Assembly (NCBI GenBank): GCA_029246705.1
Contig: JAQWMQ010000006.1
Coordinates: forward strand, 1 to 64,000
Length of the DNA stretch: 64,000 bases
DNA from: Phycisphaerales bacterium
Lineage (GTDB): Bacteria > Planctomycetota > Phycisphaerae > Phycisphaerales > SM1A02
Reading direction: 5' to 3'
Shown here: positions 30,001 to 38,319 of the stretch, piece by piece
Position numbering within the stretch: position 1 is the first letter of the stretch
How the letters are laid out: every line of letters starts with the position of its first letter
The notes under the pieces: generated by a model
Databases searched by the model: none
Told to the model about the DNA's origin: nothing
Seen by the model: only the letters and a program-made list of their open reading frames with translations
Program-made: the position numbers and the translations under genes

Positions 30001-33000
30001 CTTCATCGATGGCCAGGGTGGCGACCAGCCGCCGGTGATCCAGGTGGATGCCTCGAGCAATGCACTTCTGGTTCGTGCCACGAAAGAGCAGTTCGACGTC
30101 ATCGAACGCGTGACCCGCGAGATCGATGATGCGACGGTGACCACCTCCCGTGAACTGAGCACCATTCCCATCGACGGTTCGCGTGCGGATGCCGCGGACA
30201 TCGCACGCCTGCTCGAACGCATCCTCCAACGCGGTGGCCGGGACGATGCCGTCCAGGTGATCCCCATCGAGGACCTGCTGAAGAAATACGCACCTGCTGC
30301 AGACCCTGCCACCCCGGGAGAAGGGTCGCGATCCCTGGCCGCACCGGAAGGACGCATGTCCTCGCCCGTCTCCTCCCCGATGTTCTCACGCATCATCGCG
30401 GCGCTTGCACTGGGGGTGTTGCCCCCGGTCGATTTCGACGAGACCACATCCGTCTTCGACTCGATGCTCCGGCAGGACCAGGTGGCCGAGCCATCCGAGT
30501 CATCCGATGAATCCGCTGACTCCGCCCCGTCGACTGATTCGGGGAATGCAAACGACGACTCCGCGGATATCGTGATCGCAGTTGATCCGGAGACCAACAG
30601 CCTGGTGGTGATGGGCAGTCCCCGGGCAGTGGCCCGAGTGAGAGCTCTGGCCACGCAGGCACAGGATGAACTGCCCCTTGAAGGTTCCCGGATCCGTTCG
30701 ATCCAGCTTCCCAAGGATGTCTCGGCTGATCGTCTTCGTGCACTGGTGGTGCAGACCCTGCAATCGATGACGCCTTCCGGTGGTAAACGCGGTGACCTGG
30801 CGCGACGCGTCGGCGTGATCGCCGATCCGGGTACACGTTCCCTGGTGGTCACTGCCACCGATTCCGATTTCGAGACGGTTGCCGCCATGATCGCCGCCTA
30901 CGCGCGTGGTCCCGAAGGCATCGAGGTCGCGATTCGCAGCTACACCCTCGCAAACGTCTCCGCCGATCGGGCTGCCAGCGGCCTTCAGTCCCTGCTGGGT
31001 CGTGGCAAGGGGCAGCCCGGGGAACTCTCGATCACGCTCGACCAGACCGAAGCGACCTTCGACGTCAACAGTCTCCGGGTGGTGCCCGACGTCACCACAA
31101 ACTCACTGCTGGTGCTCGCGCCGGAGGAGGCCTTCCCCTTCGTCGACCGGTACATCCAGCTGATGGACCAGGAACCGAGCACCGAACACAGCGCCATCCG
31201 GACCTTCGACCTTCGCTACGCGAATTCGGCCGAACTGGTGCGCACCTTCGGTCAGATCTATCGCCGTCCCAGGGGCAAGTCCGGCCAGCCTGCGCCGGGC
31301 TTCTCTGCCGACACGCGCACCAACTCGCTCGTGGTGACCGGGTCCGCCGAACAGATGAAGGAGATCGAGACGCTGCTGACCGAGCTGGATCGCGAGACGA
31401 TCATGGAAAAGGCTCCGTTGAAGGTGATCGAACTGGTCTCCGCCAGTGCGCGCCGCGTCGCGGAGATCCTCGACACCGTGGTGATCGGTGACGACCAGGT
31501 CCTGCGCTCCCGCATCATGATCCTGCCCGACGAGGATGCCGGCGTGCTGCTGGTTCGCGCCGATCCACCCGTGCTCGAGGAGATCCAGGCCGTGCTCGCG
31601 GAAGTCGATCGAGACTCGACCTCCGATTTCCCGGTTCGGTCCATCGTCCTCAAGCGAGCCAACGCCGGAGTGGTCGCCCGGGCGATCCAGGACTTCTACG
31701 ACGATCGGGCGGAGATCGCCTCCGGATCGCGCGGTCGTCGACTCAAGAGGCAGATCGCCGTCATCGGTGACGATGCGACCTCGACCCTGTTGATCGCGGC
31801 CAGCGACAAGGACTACGAGCAGGTGACCGCCCTGATCGACAAGCTCGACTCGCTGGAAGCGACTCGCGGGCTGGAGTTCCAGGTGTTCCCGCTCGAGCAC
31901 GCCAGTGCCGAGGACGTTCGCACGATTCTTCGCGAGACGTTCGAGCCGATCTTCTGGATGCGTGGCGGCCAGGAAGGCGATGACCAGATCTCCACGGCAG
32001 TCCTGCCGCGACTCAACGCCCTGCTGGTCACCGGCAACGGCGAGCTGTTCGCCACCGTCGAGCGGGTGATCAAGTCGATCGACCTGCCCCCGGCCGAAGG
32101 AACCAGTCGGGTCGTCAAGGTCTACGAGGTCTTCGGGACCGACCTTCGCGTCGTACGCAACATGATCCGCGAAGCGGTCGGGTCGGAACCGATGAACTGG
32201 TGGGAAGACGACCCTTCGGACGGTGCACTGGTCGAATACGACCGTGATGCCCAGATCGTGATCGTCTCCGGCACCCAGAAGGAACAGGACCTCGCGCTGC
32301 AGGTGGTGGAGACCTTCAAGGCCGCGGTGATCAAGCCGGAGCTCAAGGTCGAGGTACTGGCACTCGAGTACGCACCGGCTGGTGAAGTGGGGGGCATGCT
32401 GTCCCGTTTCGTTCGTGATCGCGCCGACGCGATGGGCGAAGCCGAACCCGCGATCGCCATCGGAGCCAGCGAGGCGGCCAACACCCTGATCGTCTCCGCG
32501 ACTCGTGATGAACTCGCGACCATCAAGGATCTCGTCGAGCAGATCGATCGTCCAGAAGCCTCCGGTGACCGGATGATCGAGATCATCCCGCTCGGCAAGG
32601 GAGAGGCGGTCGAGATCGCCCGACTGGTCTCCGATCAGTTCCCGCGACGTGGTGGGACCCCCGGCGTGATCGTTGCCGCTGATTCCCGCACCAACTCGTT
32701 GATCGTGAACGCCCCACGCCTCGAGTTCGTCCAGGTCAAGGCCCTGGTCGAGAAGCTCGACGGCCCACCGATGCGTGACGAAACCCTGATCCGCACCTAC
32801 GTGCTCGCCACCGCGAACGCCGACGAGGCGATGGGCATCCTGCAGCGAACGCTTGCGCTCGACAATGAAGGACGAACCACGGGTGCCCGGGTCAAGGTCG
32901 AGGGAACCGAAGGCGAGGCGGTGGAAGTCACCGCTCGCATCGTCTCGGACGAACGCTCGAACACGCTCGTCGTCGCCGCCACCCAGGAATCCTTCACGGT

Positions 33001-36000
33001 GATCGATGCCTTGATCGGCAAGCTCGAGGATGCACCCTCGGCCAGCCCGATCGAGTACCGGATCATCCCCCTCAAGCACGCCGAGGCCAGCGATGTGACG
33101 ATGAACCTGAACATCGTCTTCAGGAATCGTGGCGGCCGCGAAGCCGCGCCTTCGATCGACTGGACTCGGGACAACCAGCTGGTGATCGGTGCGACATCGG
33201 AACAGTTCGTGATGATCGACACCATTCTCGGTCAGCTCGACACGCCCGGCGAACTGCCCCGGACCACCGATTTCTATCCGCTCGAGTTCGCCGAGGCCGA
33301 CAAGGTACAGAACGCTCTCAGCTACTTCTACGGACCCTTTGCGGTCGATGTCGACGACCCGGCCAAGAAGAACGTGCAGATCGCCGCGGATCTCGCCACC
33401 AACAGCCTGGTGATCAGTGCCAGTGAGAACGAATGGACCGGGATCCGGGCCCTGCTCAGCAAGCTCGACAGTGCGGAATACGATTCATCGCTTCAGCTCA
33501 GCGTCCTGCCCCTGACCTATGCGGATGCGCGCAGCGTCGCTCGTGCGATCAACGAGGCCTTCCGAGGACCGATCGAACGCGATTCCCGTCGCCAGGATCG
33601 CCGCCAGGAAAACGACCGTGATGGTCGGGAAGAGCCCATCGCTCCGCCGATCCTGGTGGAGGCCGAGGAATGGGTCAGTGCGGCCGCGGAGGAACAGACC
33701 AACTCGTTGGTCGTCTCGGCAAGTCGGAAGAACCTCTCGAAGATCCAGCAGATCGTGGATCAGCTCGATGTCGCCGACTTCATGAAGATGCCACCACCCC
33801 GGCTCATCGCCATTCGCACCGGTTCTCCCGAGGGCATTGCCGACAGCCTGAGCACCATCTATCTCTCCGGCGACGCGCGCGGCGGGCTCGCGACACGGAT
33901 CGTTCCCGACGAAAGCAGCGGAACCATCATCGTTCGCGCCGAGGAGAATGAATTCACCCAGATCAAGGCGCTTGCGGATGCACTCCAGCAGGAAGCCTCG
34001 ATGAACGGTCTTTCGGTCCACGTGCTCGAGCTGGCTTCCGCCAGCGCGGATCGGATCGCCGATGTCGTGCGCGAGGCCTTCCTCGCCCAGGCGGAACAGT
34101 CGCGGTCGCCGCTCTCGATCGAGGCGGACGCGGGTTCGAACACCCTGGTGGTGGCCTGTACCGGTGCGATGTGGTCGGACATCAAGGGCACCGTCCAGCA
34201 GATGGACACCCTGCGCCCGGCGGCAGGTCAGGGGATCTTCCTCATCGACCTCCAGCATGTTCCCGCCGAAGAGGTCGGTCGGGTGATCGAGGAGATCGGG
34301 CTCGAGGACGAGCCTTCCGAAGGTGCCGCCGGTCGAATGATCGTCGAACCCGTCCGGGTCTCCGTGCTCGAGGGACGCAATGCGATCCTCGTCGTCGCCA
34401 ACCCCGCCGATCGCGAAGTGATCGTCGCGATCGCCAAGACCCTCGACTCGCAACCTGAGCTCGCCGAATCGTCCGTACGCCTGGTGACTCTTCGCAACGC
34501 CAGCGCGGAAGCGGTGGTGGAGGTTCTCGATACCCTCTTCGATCCCGACGAACAACAGGTCTCCACCGCCATCGCCGATGCCCTGCAGGAGCAGGTCAGG
34601 CGACTCGAGATCATGAACGACGGCCTCGACGGACCTTCGGGCGTCGACCTCGCAAAGCCCATTCGATTGATCGCCGACGAACAGTCGAACGCCGTGATCA
34701 TCGCCTCCACCGAGGCCAACGTCGCCGCAGTCGAACAGCTGGTCGGCATGCTGGACACCTTGCCGGTCACCAGCGAGGCGATCGTCCGGATGTTCCCGCT
34801 CGAGAACATCGCCGCAGAGCAGTTCGTCCGGATCACGCGTGAACTGCATGATCAGGGCCGCAGCATCGGTGAGATGCCCGGTGGCGTGGTCCGAGGCATT
34901 CCTGCAGGTGCAGTGGGTCGCGCGCTGATGGAGAACGTCGCGCTCAGCGTCGATGAACGAACCAACACCGTGATCGCCGCCGGCACCGAGGATGCAGTCG
35001 CCTTCGTCGAGGTCCTGGTGACCCGGCTTGACGGCGAGATCGGACTGGGCTGGGTCGAGGCGAAGGTTCTCCCGCTCCGCTTCGCGGATGCGGAGGACAT
35101 CGCGCTGCTCGTCCAGGATGTCCTGGTCGAGGGTTCGACCGATCTGCCCGCCGCCACACCGCTTCAGAACCAGGCCGCGAGGCTCAGGGTCAAGCAGGGC
35201 AATCGAACCAGTGATTCCGAGATCTTCGTTCCCATGAACCGTCTCATCGTCCGCCCGGACAACCCCACCAACAGCCTGGTGGTGGTCGGCACCCCGAGCA
35301 ACATCGCGGTGGTCGAGGGTCTGGTCTCCATGATGGACATCGAGTCCGCCTTCCCGGGTGCGCTGGTCAGGATCTATCCGGTGGAGAACGCCTCGGCATC
35401 CCGACTGGCCTCGGTGCTTGCGCAGCTCTTCGATGCCCAGATCGCGGCGGGCACCCTCCGCGATGACGACCAGGTCAAGTTGATCCCCGATGAGCGCACC
35501 AACTCGCTGGTGGTGAGCACCACCACGCGAAGCTTCGCGATGCTCGAGCAGCTGTTGTCGACCCTCGACACGAAGATGCCCCCGGACATCCGCGAGATCA
35601 AGATCATCGCGATGACCAACGCATCCGCCGCACGCGTGGCCCCGATCGTCCAGCGCATGATGGATGCCAGGGTGGAGCGACTTCGTGAGGTCCAGCCTGA
35701 AAGCGCCGACCTCGAGCGGGTCCTGGTGATCTCTGATGACCGGACCAATTCGCTGGTGGTCGCCGCCGGAAACGACACCTACGAGACCGTTCGTCGACTC
35801 GCACGTGACCTCGATGACGCGCCGGTCTCCGAACACGGCGAGATCGCGGTGGTGCCGGTCCCCGGTGGCAGCGTCGACCGACTGTCCCAGGCGATCGATC
35901 GCATCATGGAACGTCGCTATGCCGACATCCCCGGTGAAGTGGCGAAGGCGCGACGGCCGCTCGTCCTTACCGATTCACGTTCAAGCAGCCTGCTGGTCGC

Positions 36001-38317
36001 GGCGGACCCCGCGGACCTGACTTCCATTCGCGAGCTGGTGGCCCAGTTGGCGGAAGTGCCGATGAACCCTGCGATCGGCCTGTACGTGGTGCCGCTCGAT
36101 CGTGGTGATGTCGAACAATTCGCCTCGCGACTCCAGTCGCTCATGCGTGACCGTACCCGCAGCCTGGGTGAAGGGGAGACCCCGACCGACGAGGTGTCGA
36201 TCACCGCCGACCCGGTCAGTCGCACGCTGATCGTCGCGGCCAACGAGGACAACTTCAAGATCGTGCAGGATCTCGTCGGGGCCCTGGTCGAGGCTGGTGC
36301 CGAGAGTGCCAGCATGCAGGACATCGAGATCCTCGCGTTGAAGAACCAGAGCGCCGGGGACGTCGTCGACCTTCTCGATGACATGTACGTGAAGGACGAG
36401 AACAGTCGACGGGGCGAGACCGTCATTCGCGTGACCGCCGACGATCGTCTCAACGCGGTGGTGGTCAATGCGCCCGGCGACGACCGGCTCGCGATCAAGC
36501 GTCTTGTCGAGCAGCTCGACAACACGCGCCCATCACAGGTGGTCGAGATCAAGTACATCCCTCTCGGGGCCGCGAATGCGGTCGAGACGGTCTCGCTCAT
36601 CGAGAACGTCCTCTCCGGGAACACCCTGGCCGGGCGTCGTGGTTCGGAACAAGCCACCATCATCCGCTACCTGAAGGACATCGAGGGCGAAGAGTCCGAC
36701 ATTCAGACCGAGGTCTCGACCGCGGTTCGAGAGGCGATCAGCCTCACGCCTGACGCCCGGACCAACACCATCATCGTTCGAGCGCCTCGTGACGCGATGC
36801 AGCTCATCGACAACATGATTCGCGACCTCGATGCTTCAAGCACCGGCAACCAGGACATCCAGGTCTTCCGACTGGCCAATGCCGATGCCGATGCGATGGC
36901 CGACATCCTCGGCGAGCTCTTCAACCTGAAGCAGGAGGGGAGTCTCTACGTACTCAAGCCACGTGAAGTCACCGCGGTCGTCGACGACACCGGAGTCGCC
37001 ATCGACCAGGCTGGCGCGCTCGGAACCGACCTGACCCTGGTCCCCGACCAGCGCCAGGCCCTCTCGATCACCGTCGACAGTCGGACCAACAGCCTGTTGG
37101 TCTCCGGAACCCCGACCTACCTCGAACTGGTCACCGACGTGGTGGCGAAGCTCGATGCGGAGAAAGCCAACGAACGCGAGACCTTCGTCTATCCACTGCG
37201 CAACGCCCAGGCGGCGCAGATCGCACAGGTGGTCGGTGACTTCGTCGCCGCTGACCAGCGCAAGCTGATCGAGACCCTCGGTTCGGACCAGCTGCCCTCG
37301 GCGAGTCGACTGCTCGAACGCGAGGTCACCATCGTCGGGGACGACAAGAGCAATTCGGTCCTGGTCAATGCGAGTCCGCGTTACCGCGAGAAGGTGATGG
37401 AGATGATCCGCGGCCTGGATGTCGATCCGCCGCAGGTGATGATCCAGGTGCTGCTCGCTGAGATCACCCTGGACAACATCGATGAGGCGGGCGTCACGCT
37501 CAACGGCCAGGTCGGCACGATCCCGATCAACTCGTCGCTCTCCTTCGCCGGTTCCCTGGTGGGTGGTGTCACCGGTGCTCCGTACAGCATCTCTTCCGGC
37601 GACCTGAACTTCACGTTGACCGCGTTGCAGTCGCAACGTCGCTTCAACCTGCTCGCAAATCCATCGATCACCGTCGCCAACAACGAGCAGGGGCGTATCC
37701 AGGTCGGCCAGACGATTCGAGTGCCCGAAGCGATCGCCACGTTCGACACCGGCATCCAGAACACCGCCGTGGTCGCCGAGGAAGTGGGCACGATTCTCGA
37801 GGTGCTCCCATCCATCAACCCCGATGGTTTCGTCCGCATGCAGATCTCCCCCCAGATCTCCGAGCTCAGCAAGGAAAAGACCGACCTCAGTACCGACTTC
37901 CAGGCACCCATCATCATCCGCAGGACCGCCACCACCACGGTGACCGTCCGTGACGGCGAGACCGTCGTGATCGGCGGCTTGATCCGCACGCTCTACGAGA
38001 AGCAGGACGACAAGGTGCCTTTCTTCGGGGACCTCCCGTTGATCGGTGGATTCTTCCGAAACGAGGAGATGAAGGCGACGCGCACGGAACTCCTGATCGT
38101 CCTGACTCCGCACGTGATCGACTCCCCGAGTTCGCCACTGCTCAGGGAGATGAGTGCCGACATGATCGAGCGCATGCCTCTTCTCCAGGGTGCGAAAGAG
38201 CAGATCCTGGAAGGTCAGCTGGATGGAAGCTCGAGCCTGTTCAACGGTGATTTCGAGTCTGAAGGCGAAGCCGAGGTCGATTTCACGGTGCCCAAGTCAA
38301 CGTCGAAGGACGATTGA
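24041..38317 (+). CDS. gspD: Giant type II secretin (GspD) with about 52 N-type ring domains
   Basis: 4,758 residues, several times the 650-750 of ordinary GspD, in one uninterrupted frame. Signal peptide 1-34 (ending ATAQ). N0 domain at about 56-130 (VQVTFSFKDQTWDEILDFF). From about 158 to 4462 runs an array of roughly 83-residue Secretin_N-type domains. Each has an opening strand ending in a residue pair such as PLxxA, a helix, then D-x-RTNSLIV and a helix ending in LD. I count 52 by eye. The C-terminal secretin domain (4463-4690) is normal: VMIQVLLAEITL, VGTILEVLPSI, VPFFGDLPLIGGFF, LLIVLTPHVI. The ATG at 24041 has GGAG 7 nt upstream; a TTG at 23990 would add 17 residues ahead of the signal. 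Inferred: an outer-membrane pore with a very long periplasmic barrel. Confidence 0.95.
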   Translation: MSEARFGWLARMFLIAGTAAALSLHFWTTPATAQDDPTTPAADAGAAIDDAIAANDVQVTFSFKDQTWDEILDFFSRTTGLPIVREVPAPKGTVTYIYPQPYRLPEALETLNILLQTQGVMLRREADRLYLQKLEDMQRENIPTFIGQIPEDVTDDQIITILVPLVNAEASTVAEQLSKLIASYGSVTAMPRQNAVLLVETAAQIRRITKIIEEVDREDVENIIEYIPIVHAKAVELVKSLTSLMGERVVKYVVDSKGKQVKVEDEQLPGLQITADPRTNAIIAKGTRARIDQLNETILLLDVPEGSGSVRTLRTVSLLRATPKEASTKLNQFYAAFPKERRPVVVTLDEVDKISIVGDTAAVAEGVALLNALEETEPGFQDQRITELLPITHGSATAAITAVKPMLGPRRERALVMVPGPDGHSIVASGQKTDILRLKELLEIIDRPSRIQKQVRFLTVDSPDPSAAVERAVTIYETTTEASDPLYALTREFDPETVRLTLTGSSEAITRFSAALEQARATIEAPRTIQRLPVLNTRPSAVASRLESLAKRVLDPRDGSSFNAPRIEAVDELDLLIVEANPSDFDSIKGLLSTLDRVRAEDFGYRVVPAASSNPSDLLARADSIFIQIASLQTEDELERPTTAYDTTTGSIALSGPSRSVAQYERALAEARKLMPPEPESRMIQLEVVAAEDIAPTLQSILLTAPTEINGRRLPVPVVTVVEPLNALYVVADAVHMAMVDRYVRELDVIEATDLPPMQLIQVRTADAAQLARSLTSRYARRPADQLRENPVVIEADAMTNMLVVTAGPTIFEEIRGFVDEVNLSTDKEPERETTIFPLKLARATDLAIALEKLYPEPPMPMDSRGRPLAHLQEPREVLVSADSATNTLIIEAPAERKQSFAALVEQLDRVKLPPQAELSTFRVERGDPNQVAETLNALARQGVLSSPSEDGAKSPEVSIQVEPATGTLIVTGDESTFERVKTVLDELESAPLPRVVRVFDIQSGDVNALATRATRFYTDQQGNDPSLGVVELEIDAPNGTIIAVSDRESMDRFANVLDELEAALPPAPLVKLIPLTYVRAEEVVSTLDQLARGDVALSAGGGPPPVFEAVPRTNSILVAAQPAQQEIVSALIERLDVQDSEMPPIRILQLRTAEAANLAKALSATYENRSVEERAGKPVRITADIETNSLVIAAHPEIFEEIQAIVTQLNDVNRLDDEGREIRIFPLKIARAEELAQTIDEMYPQPPMPTDSRGRPRPDLQLPREIVVRGDAQTNSLIVDAPIQRMPGFEKLVEQLDRAQIAEETEIRTWKIVSSELKAVASALQQIADKGGLGVADGRGASNITISTEPLSGTLLVSGPKEIFAKVDVVVASFEAGKPVPATSLRFFRLTSARADALAPMLREVLASRITEQIPGGASQLETLLEVTADRKTNTLVIQAPESVMPVAEELVKQLDTGTSAMDDPVIRVRPLTFADPQQVVSSLGEALGSVISTSTGEPIDVRLVASPGSNAIIMVGLPGDLDEVEALVEPLDARPAVDAVDAKTFELVNADATEIASVVERLLVDQEQNDPRFIMERIRRSRGEINMVPRVRVESDVRTNSLIVSGPQRTVALAKTLIEQLDRPQTVSDRTYITFTPTNADPARLAEIAKRVIVATRPVGTRSELELIPDPQTGVIVIIGPNAEARGAEAMLKSWDSDSYLPAMDLKVVDVENGDAEAIASTVGELLSDRSRWPLKLRAAADSGLQVGEPRISAERTTNRILISAPTPLLPIALELIQQLDASMGEVAGDVRVYALLSAQASDVATALQNALDARDASRPGEPKARIIAEPSSNSIVVTATPSQQVELAELVKGLDSGSGTDVSGVRTVMLKHARAEVVAPVVERLMNTEEVDPVNIDSYSLRRYYRDRYANGSEVDVPRVRVEADSRLNAVIIAAPPAMLAVAQKAVEQMDVDPATAIGGQRAVRVLAVQNADAEKLGDNLRALFIDGQGGDQPPVIQVDASSNALLVRATKEQFDVIERVTREIDDATVTTSRELSTIPIDGSRADAADIARLLERILQRGGRDDAVQVIPIEDLLKKYAPAADPATPGEGSRSLAAPEGRMSSPVSSPMFSRIIAALALGVLPPVDFDETTSVFDSMLRQDQVAEPSESSDESADSAPSTDSGNANDDSADIVIAVDPETNSLVVMGSPRAVARVRALATQAQDELPLEGSRIRSIQLPKDVSADRLRALVVQTLQSMTPSGGKRGDLARRVGVIADPGTRSLVVTATDSDFETVAAMIAAYARGPEGIEVAIRSYTLANVSADRAASGLQSLLGRGKGQPGELSITLDQTEATFDVNSLRVVPDVTTNSLLVLAPEEAFPFVDRYIQLMDQEPSTEHSAIRTFDLRYANSAELVRTFGQIYRRPRGKSGQPAPGFSADTRTNSLVVTGSAEQMKEIETLLTELDRETIMEKAPLKVIELVSASARRVAEILDTVVIGDDQVLRSRIMILPDEDAGVLLVRADPPVLEEIQAVLAEVDRDSTSDFPVRSIVLKRANAGVVARAIQDFYDDRAEIASGSRGRRLKRQIAVIGDDATSTLLIAASDKDYEQVTALIDKLDSLEATRGLEFQVFPLEHASAEDVRTILRETFEPIFWMRGGQEGDDQISTAVLPRLNALLVTGNGELFATVERVIKSIDLPPAEGTSRVVKVYEVFGTDLRVVRNMIREAVGSEPMNWWEDDPSDGALVEYDRDAQIVIVSGTQKEQDLALQVVETFKAAVIKPELKVEVLALEYAPAGEVGGMLSRFVRDRADAMGEAEPAIAIGASEAANTLIVSATRDELATIKDLVEQIDRPEASGDRMIEIIPLGKGEAVEIARLVSDQFPRRGGTPGVIVAADSRTNSLIVNAPRLEFVQVKALVEKLDGPPMRDETLIRTYVLATANADEAMGILQRTLALDNEGRTTGARVKVEGTEGEAVEVTARIVSDERSNTLVVAATQESFTVIDALIGKLEDAPSASPIEYRIIPLKHAEASDVTMNLNIVFRNRGGREAAPSIDWTRDNQLVIGATSEQFVMIDTILGQLDTPGELPRTTDFYPLEFAEADKVQNALSYFYGPFAVDVDDPAKKNVQIAADLATNSLVISASENEWTGIRALLSKLDSAEYDSSLQLSVLPLTYADARSVARAINEAFRGPIERDSRRQDRRQENDRDGREEPIAPPILVEAEEWVSAAAEEQTNSLVVSASRKNLSKIQQIVDQLDVADFMKMPPPRLIAIRTGSPEGIADSLSTIYLSGDARGGLATRIVPDESSGTIIVRAEENEFTQIKALADALQQEASMNGLSVHVLELASASADRIADVVREAFLAQAEQSRSPLSIEADAGSNTLVVACTGAMWSDIKGTVQQMDTLRPAAGQGIFLIDLQHVPAEEVGRVIEEIGLEDEPSEGAAGRMIVEPVRVSVLEGRNAILVVANPADREVIVAIAKTLDSQPELAESSVRLVTLRNASAEAVVEVLDTLFDPDEQQVSTAIADALQEQVRRLEIMNDGLDGPSGVDLAKPIRLIADEQSNAVIIASTEANVAAVEQLVGMLDTLPVTSEAIVRMFPLENIAAEQFVRITRELHDQGRSIGEMPGGVVRGIPAGAVGRALMENVALSVDERTNTVIAAGTEDAVAFVEVLVTRLDGEIGLGWVEAKVLPLRFADAEDIALLVQDVLVEGSTDLPAATPLQNQAARLRVKQGNRTSDSEIFVPMNRLIVRPDNPTNSLVVVGTPSNIAVVEGLVSMMDIESAFPGALVRIYPVENASASRLASVLAQLFDAQIAAGTLRDDDQVKLIPDERTNSLVVSTTTRSFAMLEQLLSTLDTKMPPDIREIKIIAMTNASAARVAPIVQRMMDARVERLREVQPESADLERVLVISDDRTNSLVVAAGNDTYETVRRLARDLDDAPVSEHGEIAVVPVPGGSVDRLSQAIDRIMERRYADIPGEVAKARRPLVLTDSRSSSLLVAADPADLTSIRELVAQLAEVPMNPAIGLYVVPLDRGDVEQFASRLQSLMRDRTRSLGEGETPTDEVSITADPVSRTLIVAANEDNFKIVQDLVGALVEAGAESASMQDIEILALKNQSAGDVVDLLDDMYVKDENSRRGETVIRVTADDRLNAVVVNAPGDDRLAIKRLVEQLDNTRPSQVVEIKYIPLGAANAVETVSLIENVLSGNTLAGRRGSEQATIIRYLKDIEGEESDIQTEVSTAVREAISLTPDARTNTIIVRAPRDAMQLIDNMIRDLDASSTGNQDIQVFRLANADADAMADILGELFNLKQEGSLYVLKPREVTAVVDDTGVAIDQAGALGTDLTLVPDQRQALSITVDSRTNSLLVSGTPTYLELVTDVVAKLDAEKANERETFVYPLRNAQAAQIAQVVGDFVAADQRKLIETLGSDQLPSASRLLEREVTIVGDDKSNSVLVNASPRYREKVMEMIRGLDVDPPQVMIQVLLAEITLDNIDEAGVTLNGQVGTIPINSSLSFAGSLVGGVTGAPYSISSGDLNFTLTALQSQRRFNLLANPSITVANNEQGRIQVGQTIRVPEAIATFDTGIQNTAVVAEEVGTILEVLPSINPDGFVRMQISPQISELSKEKTDLSTDFQAPIIIRRTATTTVTVRDGETVVIGGLIRTLYEKQDDKVPFFGDLPLIGGFFRNEEMKATRTELLIVLTPHVIDSPSSPLLREMSADMIERMPLLQGAKEQILEGQLDGSSSLFNGDFESEGEAEVDFTVPKSTSKDD
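24512..37426 (+). repeat. Array of about 52 diverged Secretin_N domains within gspD
   Basis: About 12.9 kb coding for head-to-tail copies of one domain of roughly 70-100 residues. The most regular mark is the TNSLIV/TNTLIV strand, recurring through the whole array. Copies have diverged well below nucleotide identity, so the array is old and is not an assembly artefact. Domain 25 (about 30180-30650) contains a long insertion. Domain borders are my hand parse. Confidence 0.85.
26084..28411 (+). repeat. Five-domain super-repeat, two copies of 388 codons
   Basis: The block 26084-27247 (domains 8-12) aligns without shift to 27248-28411 (domains 13-17): PMQLIQVRTADAAQLA against PIRILQLRTAEAANLA, and EPPMPMDSRGRPLAHLQ against QPPMPTDSRGRPRPDLQ. 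Matching points at 26312 and 27476 are exactly 1,164 nt apart. This is the clearest sign of growth by block duplication. Confidence 0.8.
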
Positions 38318-38319
38318 AC

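Noticed and set aside
33485-35836. A 783-codon minus-strand open frame inside gspD
   Set aside because: Same cause. The repeated D-x-RTN-x-LIV code on the plus strand generates long His/Asp/Val-rich frames on the other strand; several similar ones occur along the array.
24041-38317. Giant gspD as an assembly artefact of collapsed or expanded repeats
   Set aside because: The domains differ strongly in DNA sequence and in length and inserts, and the frame never breaks, which an artefact would not produce. Even the best-matching blocks are not near-identical.
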